Below are positions 52,909-61,957 of a DNA stretch of 64,000 bases, piece by piece. This DNA is from Neorhizobium populisoli (GTDB lineage: Bacteria; Pseudomonadota; Alphaproteobacteria; Rhizobiales; Rhizobiaceae), in contig NZ_JAHYCB010000005.1 in NCBI RefSeq assembly GCF_019430945.1, positions 496,001 through 560,000 on the forward strand. Reading direction: 5' to 3'. A program made the position numbers and the translations under genes. The notes under the pieces were generated by a model. It ran no database searches. It was not told the origin of the DNA and worked only from the letters and a program-made list of their open reading frames with translations. Position 1 is the stretch's first letter. Each line of letters opens with the position of its first letter.

Positions 52909-54159
52909 TCAACGCACCACGAAGCAGTTCATCGATTTCGCCTGCAGTGCCGCACACGCGCGGCCTGCTGCGCCGGCATCGGCAAATCCGAGAAGCCGTG
53001 CGCGAAAATACTGCTTGCCGCCTTCCGCGTAATTTTCAACGCTCGGCGCCAGTCGGCCGTAATTTCCCGAAAGCACCGGCAGTGCCTGCTCAAGCAGAGC
53101 AGTGGCGGCTTCGCGTGTGCCGGCAGCGGCGATCTGGACGCCGACGATCGGGCCGACAGGCTGCTGTACGATGGGCTGCTGCGGCTGAGCTGTGGCATAA
53201 AGATTGGTCATCGAGGCGCGGGCGGGCGCCGCTGCCGTGCCGAGAGTGATTTCCTTGCGCGGCGTCGGTGTCGGCGTGGCCATGGCGAGTGCCGCTGCGG
53301 CGCCCTCACCCGGACGCTTCTGCTCTTCGTAGGCGACGAGCGCGCCATCCGCCGGAGCGCCGTTGCCCGGCACATACTGGTCGAGAAGCGCAGCCATCCG
53401 GTCGTCACGGATGCGTGCCGTTTTGCCGCCCATCACCACGCCGATATAACGGCGGCCGTTGATATTGACCGCGCTGGCAATGTTGAAACCAGAGGCCTTG
53501 ATGTAACCCGTCTTGACGCCGTCCATGCCCGGATAACGGTACATGAGGTTGTTGTGGCCACGCAGGCGCTTGCCGCGGAATTCCATGTTCTTGGCCGAAA
53601 ACATTGCATATTCGCGCGGGAAATCGCGGATCAGCGCCAGCGCCAGCACCGCCATGTCGCGGGCCGTGGTCACCTGCGCATCGTCCGGCAGGCCGGATGC
53701 ATTCTTGAAGACGGTGCGGCTCATGCCGAGCGCCCGTGCCCGCTTGGTCATCATCTCGCCGAAACGCTCTTCCGTGCCGGCAAAATAATCGCCCATGGCA
53801 GCCGCCGCGTCATTGGCGGAGCGCACGATCATGCCGTTGACCGCCTCGCGCACCGTGATCGTCTTGCCTTCCGGCACGCCGAGCTTGGACGGAATCTTGG
53901 ACGCCGCATTCGGAGTGATGAGGATGTCCTGGTCCCAGCTGATCCGCCGATCGCGCAGCGCCTCGAAGGTCATGTAGAGCGTCATCATCTTGGTGAGCGA
54001 GGCCGGATGATTGAGCTCGTCCGCGCCGTCCTGCGTCAGAACCTTGCCGCTTTTCACATCATAGATGAAATGCGCGTAATCGGCTTGTGCCGTCCTGCCG
54101 AATGCCAGGCTCGCCCCCAAAAGGACAATCCACGCCACAACCCGCGAAATCCGAAACAT
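52909..54159 (-). CDS. D-alanyl-D-alanine carboxypeptidase (S11 family) with SPOR domain
   Basis: The 416-residue periplasmic enzyme trims the terminal D-Ala of peptidoglycan pentapeptides. It has a signal peptide (about 1-25) and the catalytic triad of motifs: S-x-x-K in PASLTKMM, S-x-N in VRSANDAAAA and K-T-G in VKTGYIKASGFN. A Pro/Ala/Gln-rich linker and a C-terminal SPOR-like septum-binding domain (from about 335, with VGVQIAAAGTREAATALL) follow. ATG 54159 is preceded by AGAGGG; the frame opens at 54252. Confidence 0.92.
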   Translation of the reverse strand: MFRISRVVAWIVLLGASLAFGRTAQADYAHFIYDVKSGKVLTQDGADELNHPASLTKMMTLYMTFEALRDRRISWDQDILITPNAASKIPSKLGVPEGKTITVREAVNGMIVRSANDAAAAMGDYFAGTEERFGEMMTKRARALGMSRTVFKNASGLPDDAQVTTARDMAVLALALIRDFPREYAMFSAKNMEFRGKRLRGHNNLMYRYPGMDGVKTGYIKASGFNIASAVNINGRRYIGVVMGGKTARIRDDRMAALLDQYVPGNGAPADGALVAYEEQKRPGEGAAAALAMATPTPTPRKEITLGTAAAPARASMTNLYATAQPQQPIVQQPVGPIVGVQIAAAGTREAATALLEQALPVLSGNYGRLAPSVENYAEGGKQYFRARLLGFADAGAAGRACAALQAKSMNCFVVR

Positions 54160-54268
54160 CAGGTACCCTCTAGAAGATCGGCGGACAATATGACACCAAA
54201 GATGGTGCGAAAATGACGTACGTGAGTTTTTGCTCAAGTTTTTATCGCGCACCTGTCAAAACAAGAAC

Positions 54269-55762
54269 TTAGGACGTCGTCAGCGTGCGCCGCACGGCAT
54301 CCTTCCAGCCCCGGATCTTGGTGGCGCGGGTCTTTTCGTCCATCTCCGGCTCGAAGCGACGCTGCCGCGCCCAGCTTTTCGCGAACGCCTTCCTGTCGGG
54401 CCAGACGCCCGCACTGGAGCCCGCAAGCCAGGCAGCGCCCAGCGCCGTCGTCTCCAGAATGGTCGGCCGGTCGACCGGCGCGTCGAGCAGATCGGAGAGC
54501 CGCTGCATCGTCCAGTCGGACGCGACCATGCCGCCGTCGACACGCAGAACCGTATCGCCGTTCGAGTTCTTCCAGTCCTTCTGCATGGCGTCGAGCAGAT
54601 CGCGGGTCTGGTAGCAGACCGCCTCCAGCGCCGCGCGGGCAAATTCCGCCGGGCCAGTTGCGCGGGTCAGTCCGAAGATCGCGCCGCGCGCTTCTGCATC
54701 CCAATGCGGCGCACCAAGCCCCGTGAAGGCCGGCACGAGATAGATATCCTGATGCGGATCGGCATCGGCCGCCAGATCGCCGGATTGCGACGCCTTCTCG
54801 ATGACGCCGAGCCCGTCGCGCAGCCATTGCACGGCGGCACCGGCGATGAAGATCGAACCTTCCAGCGCATAGGTCGTCTCGCCATCCAGGCGATAGGCGA
54901 TCGTCGTCAGCAGCCGTTTCTTCGAGCGCACCATGTCGGCGCCGGTATTCAGCACCGCAAAGCAGCCGGTGCCGTAGGTGGATTTCAGCATGCCGGGCTC
55001 GAAACAGGCCTGGCCGATCGTCGCCGCCTGCTGGTCGCCGGCGACACCGAGGATCGGGATAGCCGCACCGAAAAGGCTTTCTTCGGTAGTGCCGAAATCG
55101 GCGGCGCAATCCTTCACCTCCGGCAGCATCGCCGCAGGCACGCGCAGGATCTCCAGAAGGTCCTCATCCCATCGATTCTCGCCGATATTGTAGAGGAGTG
55201 TGCGCGACGCATTGGTCGCGTCGGTGACGAAACTCTTGCCGCCGGTCAGGCGCCAGATCAGGAAGGTGTCGATCGTCCCGAAGCAGAGTTCGCCCTTGGC
55301 CGCCCTCGCCCGCGCGCCCTTCACGTTGGCAAGCATCCAGGAAAGTTTCGTGCCGGAAAAATACGGATCGAGCAGCAGGCCGGTGCGGCGGGTGAAGAGC
55401 TTTTCGAGGTCCTGCTTCTTGAGCTTTTCGCAATAGCTCGCCGTGCGGCGGTCCTGCCAGACGATGGCGTTATGGATCGGCTTGCCGCTTTCGCGCTCCC
55501 AGACCACGACCGTCTCGCGCTGGTTGGTGATGCCGATCGCCGCGATATCCTTCGCCTCGACACGGGCTTCCTTGAAAGCCTGTTTGACGGACCACAGAAC
55601 ACTTTCCCAGATTTCCTCCGGATCATGCTCGACCCAGCCGGATTTCGGGAAGATCTGGGTGAATTCCTTCTGGCCGATGCCGGCGATCTTCATGTCGCCA
55701 TCGAAAACGATCGCCCGGCTGGACGTCGTCCCCTGATCGATCGCCAGAACATAACCCGCCAT
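54269..55762 (-). CDS. glpK: Glycerol kinase
   Basis: The 497-residue FGGY-family kinase makes glycerol 3-phosphate. It shows [18 protein letters not shown] at the N terminus, [22 protein letters not shown], the [30 protein letters not shown] signature and the second-domain [26 protein letters not shown] lies 6 bp before the ATG; the long frame beginning at 55879 is upstream shadow. No glpF or glpD is adjacent. It is divergent from the GGDEF gene across 221 bp. Confidence 0.96.
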   Translation of the reverse strand: MAGYVLAIDQGTTSSRAIVFDGDMKIAGIGQKEFTQIFPKSGWVEHDPEEIWESVLWSVKQAFKEARVEAKDIAAIGITNQRETVVVWERESGKPIHNAIVWQDRRTASYCEKLKKQDLEKLFTRRTGLLLDPYFSGTKLSWMLANVKGARARAAKGELCFGTIDTFLIWRLTGGKSFVTDATNASRTLLYNIGENRWDEDLLEILRVPAAMLPEVKDCAADFGTTEESLFGAAIPILGVAGDQQAATIGQACFEPGMLKSTYGTGCFAVLNTGADMVRSKKRLLTTIAYRLDGETTYALEGSIFIAGAAVQWLRDGLGVIEKASQSGDLAADADPHQDIYLVPAFTGLGAPHWDAEARGAIFGLTRATGPAEFARAALEAVCYQTRDLLDAMQKDWKNSNGDTVLRVDGGMVASDWTMQRLSDLLDAPVDRPTILETTALGAAWLAGSSAGVWPDRKAFAKSWARQRRFEPEMDEKTRATKIRGWKDAVRRTLTTS

Positions 55763-55983
55763 GCCATTCCTCCTCTTCGCACGTCGGCTGTTTTGAGCAG
55801 AAGCAGCGGGAGGGGTCAAACAAAATTGGCCGGCAAAATGATCAAGGCCGGGCGGAAGAGGCCTAACCCGGTTATCCACCGCGCTCTCCCAGAAAGATAA
55901 AATTTTAACGATTCGATTTACGCCCTCTTCGGGAACCGTGCCTAGCTTCCGGCTCGCTCGAACTGTTCAGAAGGGAGGTCGGA

Positions 55984-56892
55984 ATGAATCCGATATCGTC
56001 AACTGTCCTCGGCGTCTTCAGCACGTCGCTGACGGTCAAGGTCTTCACCATCTGCTTCGTCTCCGTGCATGTGCCGCTTATCGTCTTTATCGCCTACCTG
56101 GCCAGCGGTTTCGAGGCCCGCCCAGGCCCGGTCCTCGGCCTGTTGATCGGCGCCACCGTCGTCGGCACCGGCATGTGCCTGTCATCCCTCTGGTGGCTGA
56201 TCCGCCCGCTACGCAATCTCGTCGCCGCCGTAAAAACCTATCACGTCGACAAAACCCCGATCCGCATGGACCTGCGCCAGCGTGACGAGATCGGCCTCCT
56301 GGCAACCGCCGTCACCACCATGGTGGCGGAAATGGAAACGATGGTGCATCGCCTTCGCCATCAGGCAATGACCGACCCGCTGACCGGGCTCGGCAATCGC
56401 CGCTGGCTCGGCGAACGCACGGCAGAGGAGCTCGCCCGTGCCGATCGCCAGTCCGAACCGGTATCCATCGTTGTTTTTGACCTCGACCGCTTCAAGGCAA
56501 TCAACGACAATCACGGCCACGACGTCGGCGACAAGGTTCTTGTCACGGCGGCAGAGGTGATCCGAGGCTGCATCCGCTCCGGCGATCTTGCAGCCCGCAT
56601 CGGCGGCGAGGAATTCTGCATCCTCATGCCCCGCGCCGGCCGCGCGGAAGCGACCGCGATCGCCGAGCGGCTGCGTGAAGCACTGGCGAGAACCGAAGTG
56701 AAACCGCTGCCGCCCGGCCGCATGACCGCAAGCTTCGGCGTCTATCAAGCCCTTCCCGGTGATGGACTGCAGCAGATGCTCCGGATGTCCGACAAGGCGC
56801 TCTACGAAGCAAAAGCCTCCGGCCGCAACTGCGTGCGGCAAGCCTATCAAGAGACGGAAAATCAGCCCGACTTTTGGACGAAGAAGGCTTGA
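55984..56892 (+). CDS. HAMP-GGDEF diguanylate cyclase
   Basis: The 302-residue protein has two transmembrane helices (about 18-42 and 48-72) with a very short periplasmic loop, a HAMP-like linker (about 73-125) and a GGDEF domain starting at AMTDPLTGLGNRRWLGE. DLDRFKAINDNHGHDVGD and the GGEEF signature are intact, so it should synthesise cyclic di-GMP. It is of the same subfamily level as the other cyclase in this window but has a different sensor part. AGGGAGGT precedes the ATG. Confidence 0.92.
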   Translation: MNPISSTVLGVFSTSLTVKVFTICFVSVHVPLIVFIAYLASGFEARPGPVLGLLIGATVVGTGMCLSSLWWLIRPLRNLVAAVKTYHVDKTPIRMDLRQRDEIGLLATAVTTMVAEMETMVHRLRHQAMTDPLTGLGNRRWLGERTAEELARADRQSEPVSIVVFDLDRFKAINDNHGHDVGDKVLVTAAEVIRGCIRSGDLAARIGGEEFCILMPRAGRAEATAIAERLREALARTEVKPLPPGRMTASFGVYQALPGDGLQQMLRMSDKALYEAKASGRNCVRQAYQETENQPDFWTKKA

Positions 56893-57137
56893 CCCCGAAG
56901 CCGCGGCACAAGGCAAATCCGGAGAGGTTCATCCTCATCCGGATGTACCTCACACCATGCTAATTCATTCAGAATACAGATTTTTCAGCCGCATCCCACC
57001 TTTCTGCAAGATATGCGGAACTCCTACTCAAAATTGTATGTCGCCAGCTCTCACGTGATCTGGCGGCCCACCATATTTGTTGCTACGTATGGCTGAACAC
57101 CACCTGCATTCGCATAGTTCATGATAAAAGGTTCAGC

Positions 57138-59720
57138 ATGTCGTCTAGCGTGAAAATGAAAGCCGGAACCAGAGGTAACGACAAGATCACCGCTCTCCCT
57201 GGCGACATCGTCGATGGCGGCGCCGGTAACGACATCATCACAGGCGCCATTGGCGCAACGATGCGCGGCGGCGCAGATACCGACAAGCTTATTTTCAGTG
57301 CAGAGGGGCAGAAACAGGCGATCAAGCTCACGCTGACGGAGCAATTGAAGGGCGACGTCACGCTACTGCCGAAAACGGTCATTTCCGGATTTGAGCGCTT
57401 CGATTTCACGTTCGGCAGCGGTGCCGACACGCTTGATGCAAGAAGCGCTGGATTTGTTGTCAGTAAAGGCATTGAGCACGACAGATTTTCTGGAGGCGCG
57501 GGCAATGATACATTGCTCCTGAATGGAGATAATTACGGGAATTTACAAATCTTCGAATTTGAAAATATCAATATAGACTTATCAAAAATAAAAACTGCAG
57601 CTTCATTCAACGGAGCGACACTTAAGTACGGTAATTTTAACGGAATTATCTGGGATGCGTACAATCTCACCCTTCGGGGCGGATTGGGGAACGACAAGAT
57701 AACGAATATCGGGTTCGACGGACTAGCCAAGATTTATGGTGGCGCGGGGAATGACGAGATCGGTTGGTCGAGCAATGGCGATGACAACTCATTTGTCGGC
57801 GACATTTTTGATGGCGAATCCGGCAACGACGTCATATACGGCCATAAGGGAGCCACAATGCGTGGCGGCAGCGGCTTGGATGATCTCAGGATCGGATTGG
57901 GCGACGCCAAGGATAATATCTATTTTCGCCCGGCCGACCAACTTACCTCGGAGCTGACGCTCGCTGAAAACACCAGGATAAGCGGTTTTGAACATTTCAA
58001 CGTGAATCTTGGGCAGGGAAATGACACCCTCGATGTGAGGGGAATGCATTTTGGTACAAGGTTTTACACCGGTTCCACGGCCGATGACTTTTTCAGCAAT
58101 TTCTCGGGAGGCTCAGGAACCAATACGATCCTATTGGACGCTTCGTTTTCGGGGTACATCTCCGTCTATTCTTTCGAAAAGATGAAAGTCGACTTTTCCG
58201 GCAGCGATATCCCTGTGGTCGTCTCGAGCGGCAATGTTGAATTTAACGGCTCCTCGGTCAACGGATTTAGGGGATCGCTCGACTTTATGGGAGGACGAGG
58301 AAACGACAATGTCGATGCAGGCTACGACAACGACCGATTGAATGGCGGGGGAGGTGCGGATATCCTGCATGGCTTCGGTGGAAACGACACCTACATCATC
58401 GACGCCGATGACGAGGTATACGAATACGGCGACCACGGCATCGACACCGTCCAGATTTCCACCAGCTATCGCCTCCTCCAAAATTTCGAGAACCTCACGT
58501 TGACTGGTAAAGCCTCGATAAACGGCACCGGCAATCGCGAAGACAATGTCATCAAGGGCAATAGCGGAGACAACATTCTCGACGGCTTGGAAGGGTTAGA
58601 CACGCTCATCGGCGGCGCGGGAAACGACACCTATAAAGTCGACGCCCTTGGGGATGTGATTATCGACAGTTCGGGTGTCGATAAAATCTCCGCGTCCGTG
58701 AGCTACTCGCTTGAGAAATATCTGGACATCGAAAACCTGACGCTTGCCGGAAGCGCCAATATCAACGGGACGGGCAATGCCTTATCCAATACGATATTGG
58801 GAAACAGCGGGAACAACACGCTGAACGGCGGACTTGGCGCCGACATCCTGAACGGCGGCACCGGCAACGACAGATATATTCTGGGTGCGGAGAACGATAC
58901 CGTCATTGACGCCGCAGGCACAGATACGATCATCTCGACGATCAGCCGTTCTCTGGCTTCATACGCGACGATCGAAAACCTGAAGCTTGAAGGGACGCAA
59001 AACCTGAAGGCGACCGGCAACAATCTCAAAAACACCATCTGGGGCAATAGCGGCGACAACATTCTCGATGGCGGACTAGGCAACGACAACCTGATCGGTG
59101 GCAACGGTAACGATACCTATGTTCTGGGAGCCGAACACGACATCGTCACGGAAGACGGCGGCATCGACACGATTACCTCCACGATCACCCGCAGCCTCAA
59201 TGATTATCGGCAGGTGGAAAATCTGAAGCTTCTCGGCTCGGCCCATATCAATGGGTCGGGTAACCATCTGGATAATGCGATCTGGGGCAATACCGGGAAT
59301 AACCGATTGTCGGGAGGTGACGGCCGCGACCATTTGTTTGGAGGCGTAGGTAATGACACTCTCGCGGGCGGTAACGGCAACGACATGCTGGTAGGTGGTG
59401 CCGGGGCCGACAGTTTCGAGTTCAATACCAAACTAGGCCTGGCGAACATCGATGAGATCGGTGATTTCGATACTTCGGAAGATTTAATCCAACTCAAACG
59501 CAGTTGTTTCGCAGAAGTCGGGGCAATCGGAAAACTCTCCAGCTCCGCGTTCTGGACAGGAACAAAAGCCCATGACGCGAATGACCGCATCATCTACGAC
59601 AAAAGCACTGGCAAGCTTTTCTACGATGCAGATGGCACAGGAGCCAAGACTGCGGTGCAATTTGCAATCCTCGACAAGAACCTGCCTCTCAGCTTCGCCG
59701 ATTTCGACATCATCGCATAA
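57138..59720 (+). CDS. Large RTX-type calcium-binding protein (hemolysin-type repeats)
   Basis: The 860-residue acidic protein has no N-terminal signal, many GGxGxDx-type nonapeptide motifs and a C-terminal region (about 760-860, DSFEFNTKLG, DFDTSEDLIQL, ending FADFDIIA) typical of type-I secretion substrates. The first 350 residues hold two related units of about 200 residues (each with GATMRGG, a strand-rich part and GNDTLD/GADTLD). Residues 430-740 hold about five repeats of roughly 90 residues with NLTLTG-INGTGN-NVIKGNSGDN. No secretion genes are adjacent. A+T-rich patches around 57530-57650 and upstream suggest transfer. AAAGG precedes the ATG. Confidence 0.9.
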   Translation: MSSSVKMKAGTRGNDKITALPGDIVDGGAGNDIITGAIGATMRGGADTDKLIFSAEGQKQAIKLTLTEQLKGDVTLLPKTVISGFERFDFTFGSGADTLDARSAGFVVSKGIEHDRFSGGAGNDTLLLNGDNYGNLQIFEFENINIDLSKIKTAASFNGATLKYGNFNGIIWDAYNLTLRGGLGNDKITNIGFDGLAKIYGGAGNDEIGWSSNGDDNSFVGDIFDGESGNDVIYGHKGATMRGGSGLDDLRIGLGDAKDNIYFRPADQLTSELTLAENTRISGFEHFNVNLGQGNDTLDVRGMHFGTRFYTGSTADDFFSNFSGGSGTNTILLDASFSGYISVYSFEKMKVDFSGSDIPVVVSSGNVEFNGSSVNGFRGSLDFMGGRGNDNVDAGYDNDRLNGGGGADILHGFGGNDTYIIDADDEVYEYGDHGIDTVQISTSYRLLQNFENLTLTGKASINGTGNREDNVIKGNSGDNILDGLEGLDTLIGGAGNDTYKVDALGDVIIDSSGVDKISASVSYSLEKYLDIENLTLAGSANINGTGNALSNTILGNSGNNTLNGGLGADILNGGTGNDRYILGAENDTVIDAAGTDTIISTISRSLASYATIENLKLEGTQNLKATGNNLKNTIWGNSGDNILDGGLGNDNLIGGNGNDTYVLGAEHDIVTEDGGIDTITSTITRSLNDYRQVENLKLLGSAHINGSGNHLDNAIWGNTGNNRLSGGDGRDHLFGGVGNDTLAGGNGNDMLVGGAGADSFEFNTKLGLANIDEIGDFDTSEDLIQLKRSCFAEVGAIGKLSSSAFWTGTKAHDANDRIIYDKSTGKLFYDADGTGAKTAVQFAILDKNLPLSFADFDIIA

Positions 59721-59746
59721 CGGATAAGGCGCATTCCATATGGATG

Positions 59747-59793
59747 CCGACTAGGCTAAGCGCAGACCTGTTGTCTGCCGTTGGCCTAGTCGG
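59747..59793 (+). terminator. Two-tier hairpin after the RTX gene
   Basis: Outer stem CCGACTAGGC / GCCTAGTCGG (10 bp), inner stem GCAGAC / GTCTGC. It starts 26 bases after the RTX stop. There is no T tract, so it may act with Rho or as an mRNA stabiliser. Confidence 0.5.
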
Positions 59794-59830
59794 ACATCTC
59801 AAACAGGTCAGGACCGTTTGCCGATGATGG

Positions 59831-59863
59831 CAAAAGAGCGCCCGAGACCGTTGCCGCGGGCGC
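59831..59863 (-). terminator. Terminator of the small secreted protein gene
   Basis: GCGCCCG and CGGGCGC form a 7-bp stem; on the minus strand it is followed by TCTTTTG. It lies about 33 bases after the stop at 59896. Confidence 0.65.
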
Positions 59864-59895
59864 CCCTCTCCTCAGATCGCGCTGAATCTGTTTAA

Positions 59896-60366
59896 TCAAC
59901 CGGCCTTGAGCGCCGTGTTGCACAGGCTCCAGTAGCCGCCGCCCTTCTGGATCCACTTCAGGTCTTCCAGCGTGCCGGCTTCCTTGTTGGCGCGGTAGTT
60001 GTCGACGCAGGTGTGGAGACGCTGGCGGGCCGGGGTTTCGGTGGCGTATTTCTTGTCGACCACCTTCGGGAACTTGACGCCCTTCGGAGCCTTGACGGTG
60101 GCAGCAGCCTTTTCCGGCTCCTTCTCGTCCGTCTTGGCGATGTCGGCTTCGTCTTCCTTGTCGGCGGCCGCCGCATCGGCGCCGCAGTTCTTGGCGCGGA
60201 AGTCGTTCCACTTCACGTCCTTGGCCGAACCATCGGCCTTGGCAGCCTGATACTTGACGCTGCATTCCTTCATCGTCAGCGCGCTGGCGGGAGAAGACAT
60301 GGCGAGTGCCGCAAGGAGCGTGCCGGCGGCGACAATGGTCAGTTTTCCATACATCTTCGTGTACAT
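59896..60366 (-). CDS. Small secreted Cys-containing protein with two repeats
   Basis: The 156-residue precursor has a signal peptide (about 1-29, LTIVAAGTLLAALAMSSPASA). Two related segments, MKECSVKYQAAKADGSAKDVKWNDFRAKNC and LHTCVDNYRANKEAGTLEDLKWIQKGGGYWSLC, each have paired cysteines. They are joined by an acidic, Lys/Ala/Glu-rich linker. The pattern recalls PsiF-like repeat proteins, but I do not assign a function. ATG 60366 (MYTKMYGK) is chosen; a second in-frame ATG is 12 bases later. It has its own terminator. Confidence 0.7.
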   Translation of the reverse strand: MYTKMYGKLTIVAAGTLLAALAMSSPASALTMKECSVKYQAAKADGSAKDVKWNDFRAKNCGADAAAADKEDEADIAKTDEKEPEKAAATVKAPKGVKFPKVVDKKYATETPARQRLHTCVDNYRANKEAGTLEDLKWIQKGGGYWSLCNTALKAG

Positions 60367-60454
60367 GGGGATTTGCCTGAAGCTAGGTTGCCAAAAGGGT
60401 TTACGCCTCAGAATCATGCGCCTGAGGCATTCAGAAAGTGCCTGGATGCCCCCG

Positions 60455-60802
60455 TCAGGACGGGAGAACCCCGTTCGGGCTTGCCTTGTCCACTGCGTGC
60501 GGCAGATGCTGGGCAAGAAGCTGCGGCAGGCTGTCGAGATCGACGCCGAAGGCGTTCGCGAGGCCGCGCAGTTGTTCGTTGGACAGAGCGGATTTGATCT
60601 GCTCCGGAGAAACCGGCAGGTTGCCGCCCGTACCGATCCAGGATTTCACCTGATCGCCGAGCCCGGCCTGCTGAAGCTGGTTGAGAATTCCGTTCACGCC
60701 GCCGGCGTTCTGGAAGAGATCTTCCGCCACGGCGAGAATATTGATCGGCCGGCCGTTCAGCGCGTCGGTCACAAGACTGCCAAGACCATCGAACAGACCC
60801 AT
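60455..60802 (-). CDS. YidB-family protein
   Basis: The 115-residue protein starts MGLFDGLGSLVTDALNGRP and contains GILNQLQQAGLGDQVKSWIGTGGNLPVSPEQIKSAL and LRGLANAFGVDLDSLPQLLAQHLPHAVD. This is the YidB (DUF937-related) pattern of helical repeats, of unknown function, widespread in Proteobacteria. GGGAGGA precedes the ATG. It is divergent from the hydroxybutyrate dehydrogenase gene. Confidence 0.88.
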   Translation of the reverse strand: MGLFDGLGSLVTDALNGRPINILAVAEDLFQNAGGVNGILNQLQQAGLGDQVKSWIGTGGNLPVSPEQIKSALSNEQLRGLANAFGVDLDSLPQLLAQHLPHAVDKASPNGVLPS

Positions 60803-61003
60803 TTCATCCTCCCGGAAACCTGTCCGCACTTAATAAATCCTTCATATCACTTCGCGTTTTGCCTGTCATCACGGATCGATGACGTGATCGTTGGTCGGAA
60901 AGCCCGCATTCCAAGTCCCCGATTGCCAGCCCGACCGATTTTCGCATAACCTGCACGAGAGTTTGCGGCGCACAAGAACGCCATACTGCAGGGAGATTTG
61001 CGC

Positions 61004-61804
61004 ATGACCGGAACCGTTCCCAAGGTCGCCCCCAGAACCGTCGTCGTTACAGGCTCGACCAGCGGCATCGGGCTCGGCATCGCCAGGGCTTTCGCAGCCG
61101 AAGGCGCCCATGTCATTACCAATGGCTTCGGGCCGTCCGATGCGATCGAGGCGACACGCCGGGAACTGGATACCCTCGGCTCCGGCACCGTCCTTTACCA
61201 CGGCGCGGACATGACCAAGCCGGCCGAAATCGACGACCTGATCGGCACGGCGGTCAGGTCTTTCGGAACGGTAGATGTGCTGGTCAACAATGCCGGCATC
61301 CAGCATGTGGCGAAGATCGAGGAATTCCCGCCGGAAAAATGGGATCAGCTGATCGCCATCCTTCTTTCTTCCGCCTTCCACACTATGCGCCATACGATCC
61401 CGCTGATGAAAAAGAGTGGCAAGGGCCGCATCATCAACGTCGCTTCCGCGCACGGCCTCGTGGCTTCGCCCTTCAAATCCGCCTATGTCGCGGCCAAGCA
61501 CGGCATTATGGGCCTCACCAAGACCGCCGCCCTCGAGCTTGCCGAATTCGGCATTACCGTCAACGCCATCTGCCCCGGCTATGTGATGACCCCGCTGGTG
61601 GAAAAGCAGATCCCCGATCAGGCGCGCGAAAAGGGCATTAGCGAAGCTGAAGTAAAAGACCAGATCATGCTGCGGCTGCAGGCGACCAAGGAATTCGTCG
61701 CAATCGAGGAAGTGGCCGCGACCGCGATCTACCTTGCAAGCGATGCGGCAAGGAGCGTCACCGGCACACATATCTCCATAGACGGAGGCTGGACCGCGCA
61801 ATAA
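61004..61804 (+). CDS. bdhA: D-3-hydroxybutyrate dehydrogenase
   Basis: The 266-residue short-chain dehydrogenase interconverts 3-hydroxybutyrate and acetoacetate with NAD in poly-hydroxybutyrate turnover. It has the cofactor motif TGSTSGIGLGIA, NNAGIQHV, the catalytic Ser/Tyr/Lys as NVASAHGLVASPFKSAYVAAKHG and the family-typical QIPDQAREKGISEAEVKDQIML region and SIDGGWTAQ end. ATG 61004 has GGGAG 8 bp upstream; an in-frame TTG lies 6 bases before. In rhizobia bdhA often lies next to xdhA, as here. Confidence 0.95.
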   Translation: MTGTVPKVAPRTVVVTGSTSGIGLGIARAFAAEGAHVITNGFGPSDAIEATRRELDTLGSGTVLYHGADMTKPAEIDDLIGTAVRSFGTVDVLVNNAGIQHVAKIEEFPPEKWDQLIAILLSSAFHTMRHTIPLMKKSGKGRIINVASAHGLVASPFKSAYVAAKHGIMGLTKTAALELAEFGITVNAICPGYVMTPLVEKQIPDQAREKGISEAEVKDQIMLRLQATKEFVAIEEVAATAIYLASDAARSVTGTHISIDGGWTAQ

Positions 61805-61823
61805 GATGCGCGGTTAAAGACTT

Positions 61824-61915
61824 TAAAGCATGTCGCGCAAAGCGTGCCGCGGTTTCGCAGCAACGATATGCGAGCGGCAAAAGAGCTAAGGCGCATGCAG
61901 CGGATCTGAAGGATC
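61824..61915. repeat. Probable rhizobial intergenic repeat between bdhA and xdhA
   Basis: The stretch with AAAGCATGTCGCGCAAAGCG, then GTGCCGCGGTTTCGCAGCAA, CGATATGC and later AGAGCTAAGGCGCATG closely resembles a sequence I remember as recurring in many Rhizobiales intergenic regions. The ends GCATGTCG/CGATATGC form an imperfect inverted repeat. There is only one copy in this window, so the assignment rests on memory. Confidence 0.4.
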
Positions 61916-61957
61916 GCGACGCGCTTTCAGGCCGGAAACGGCAGACGAAGGAGAGAA

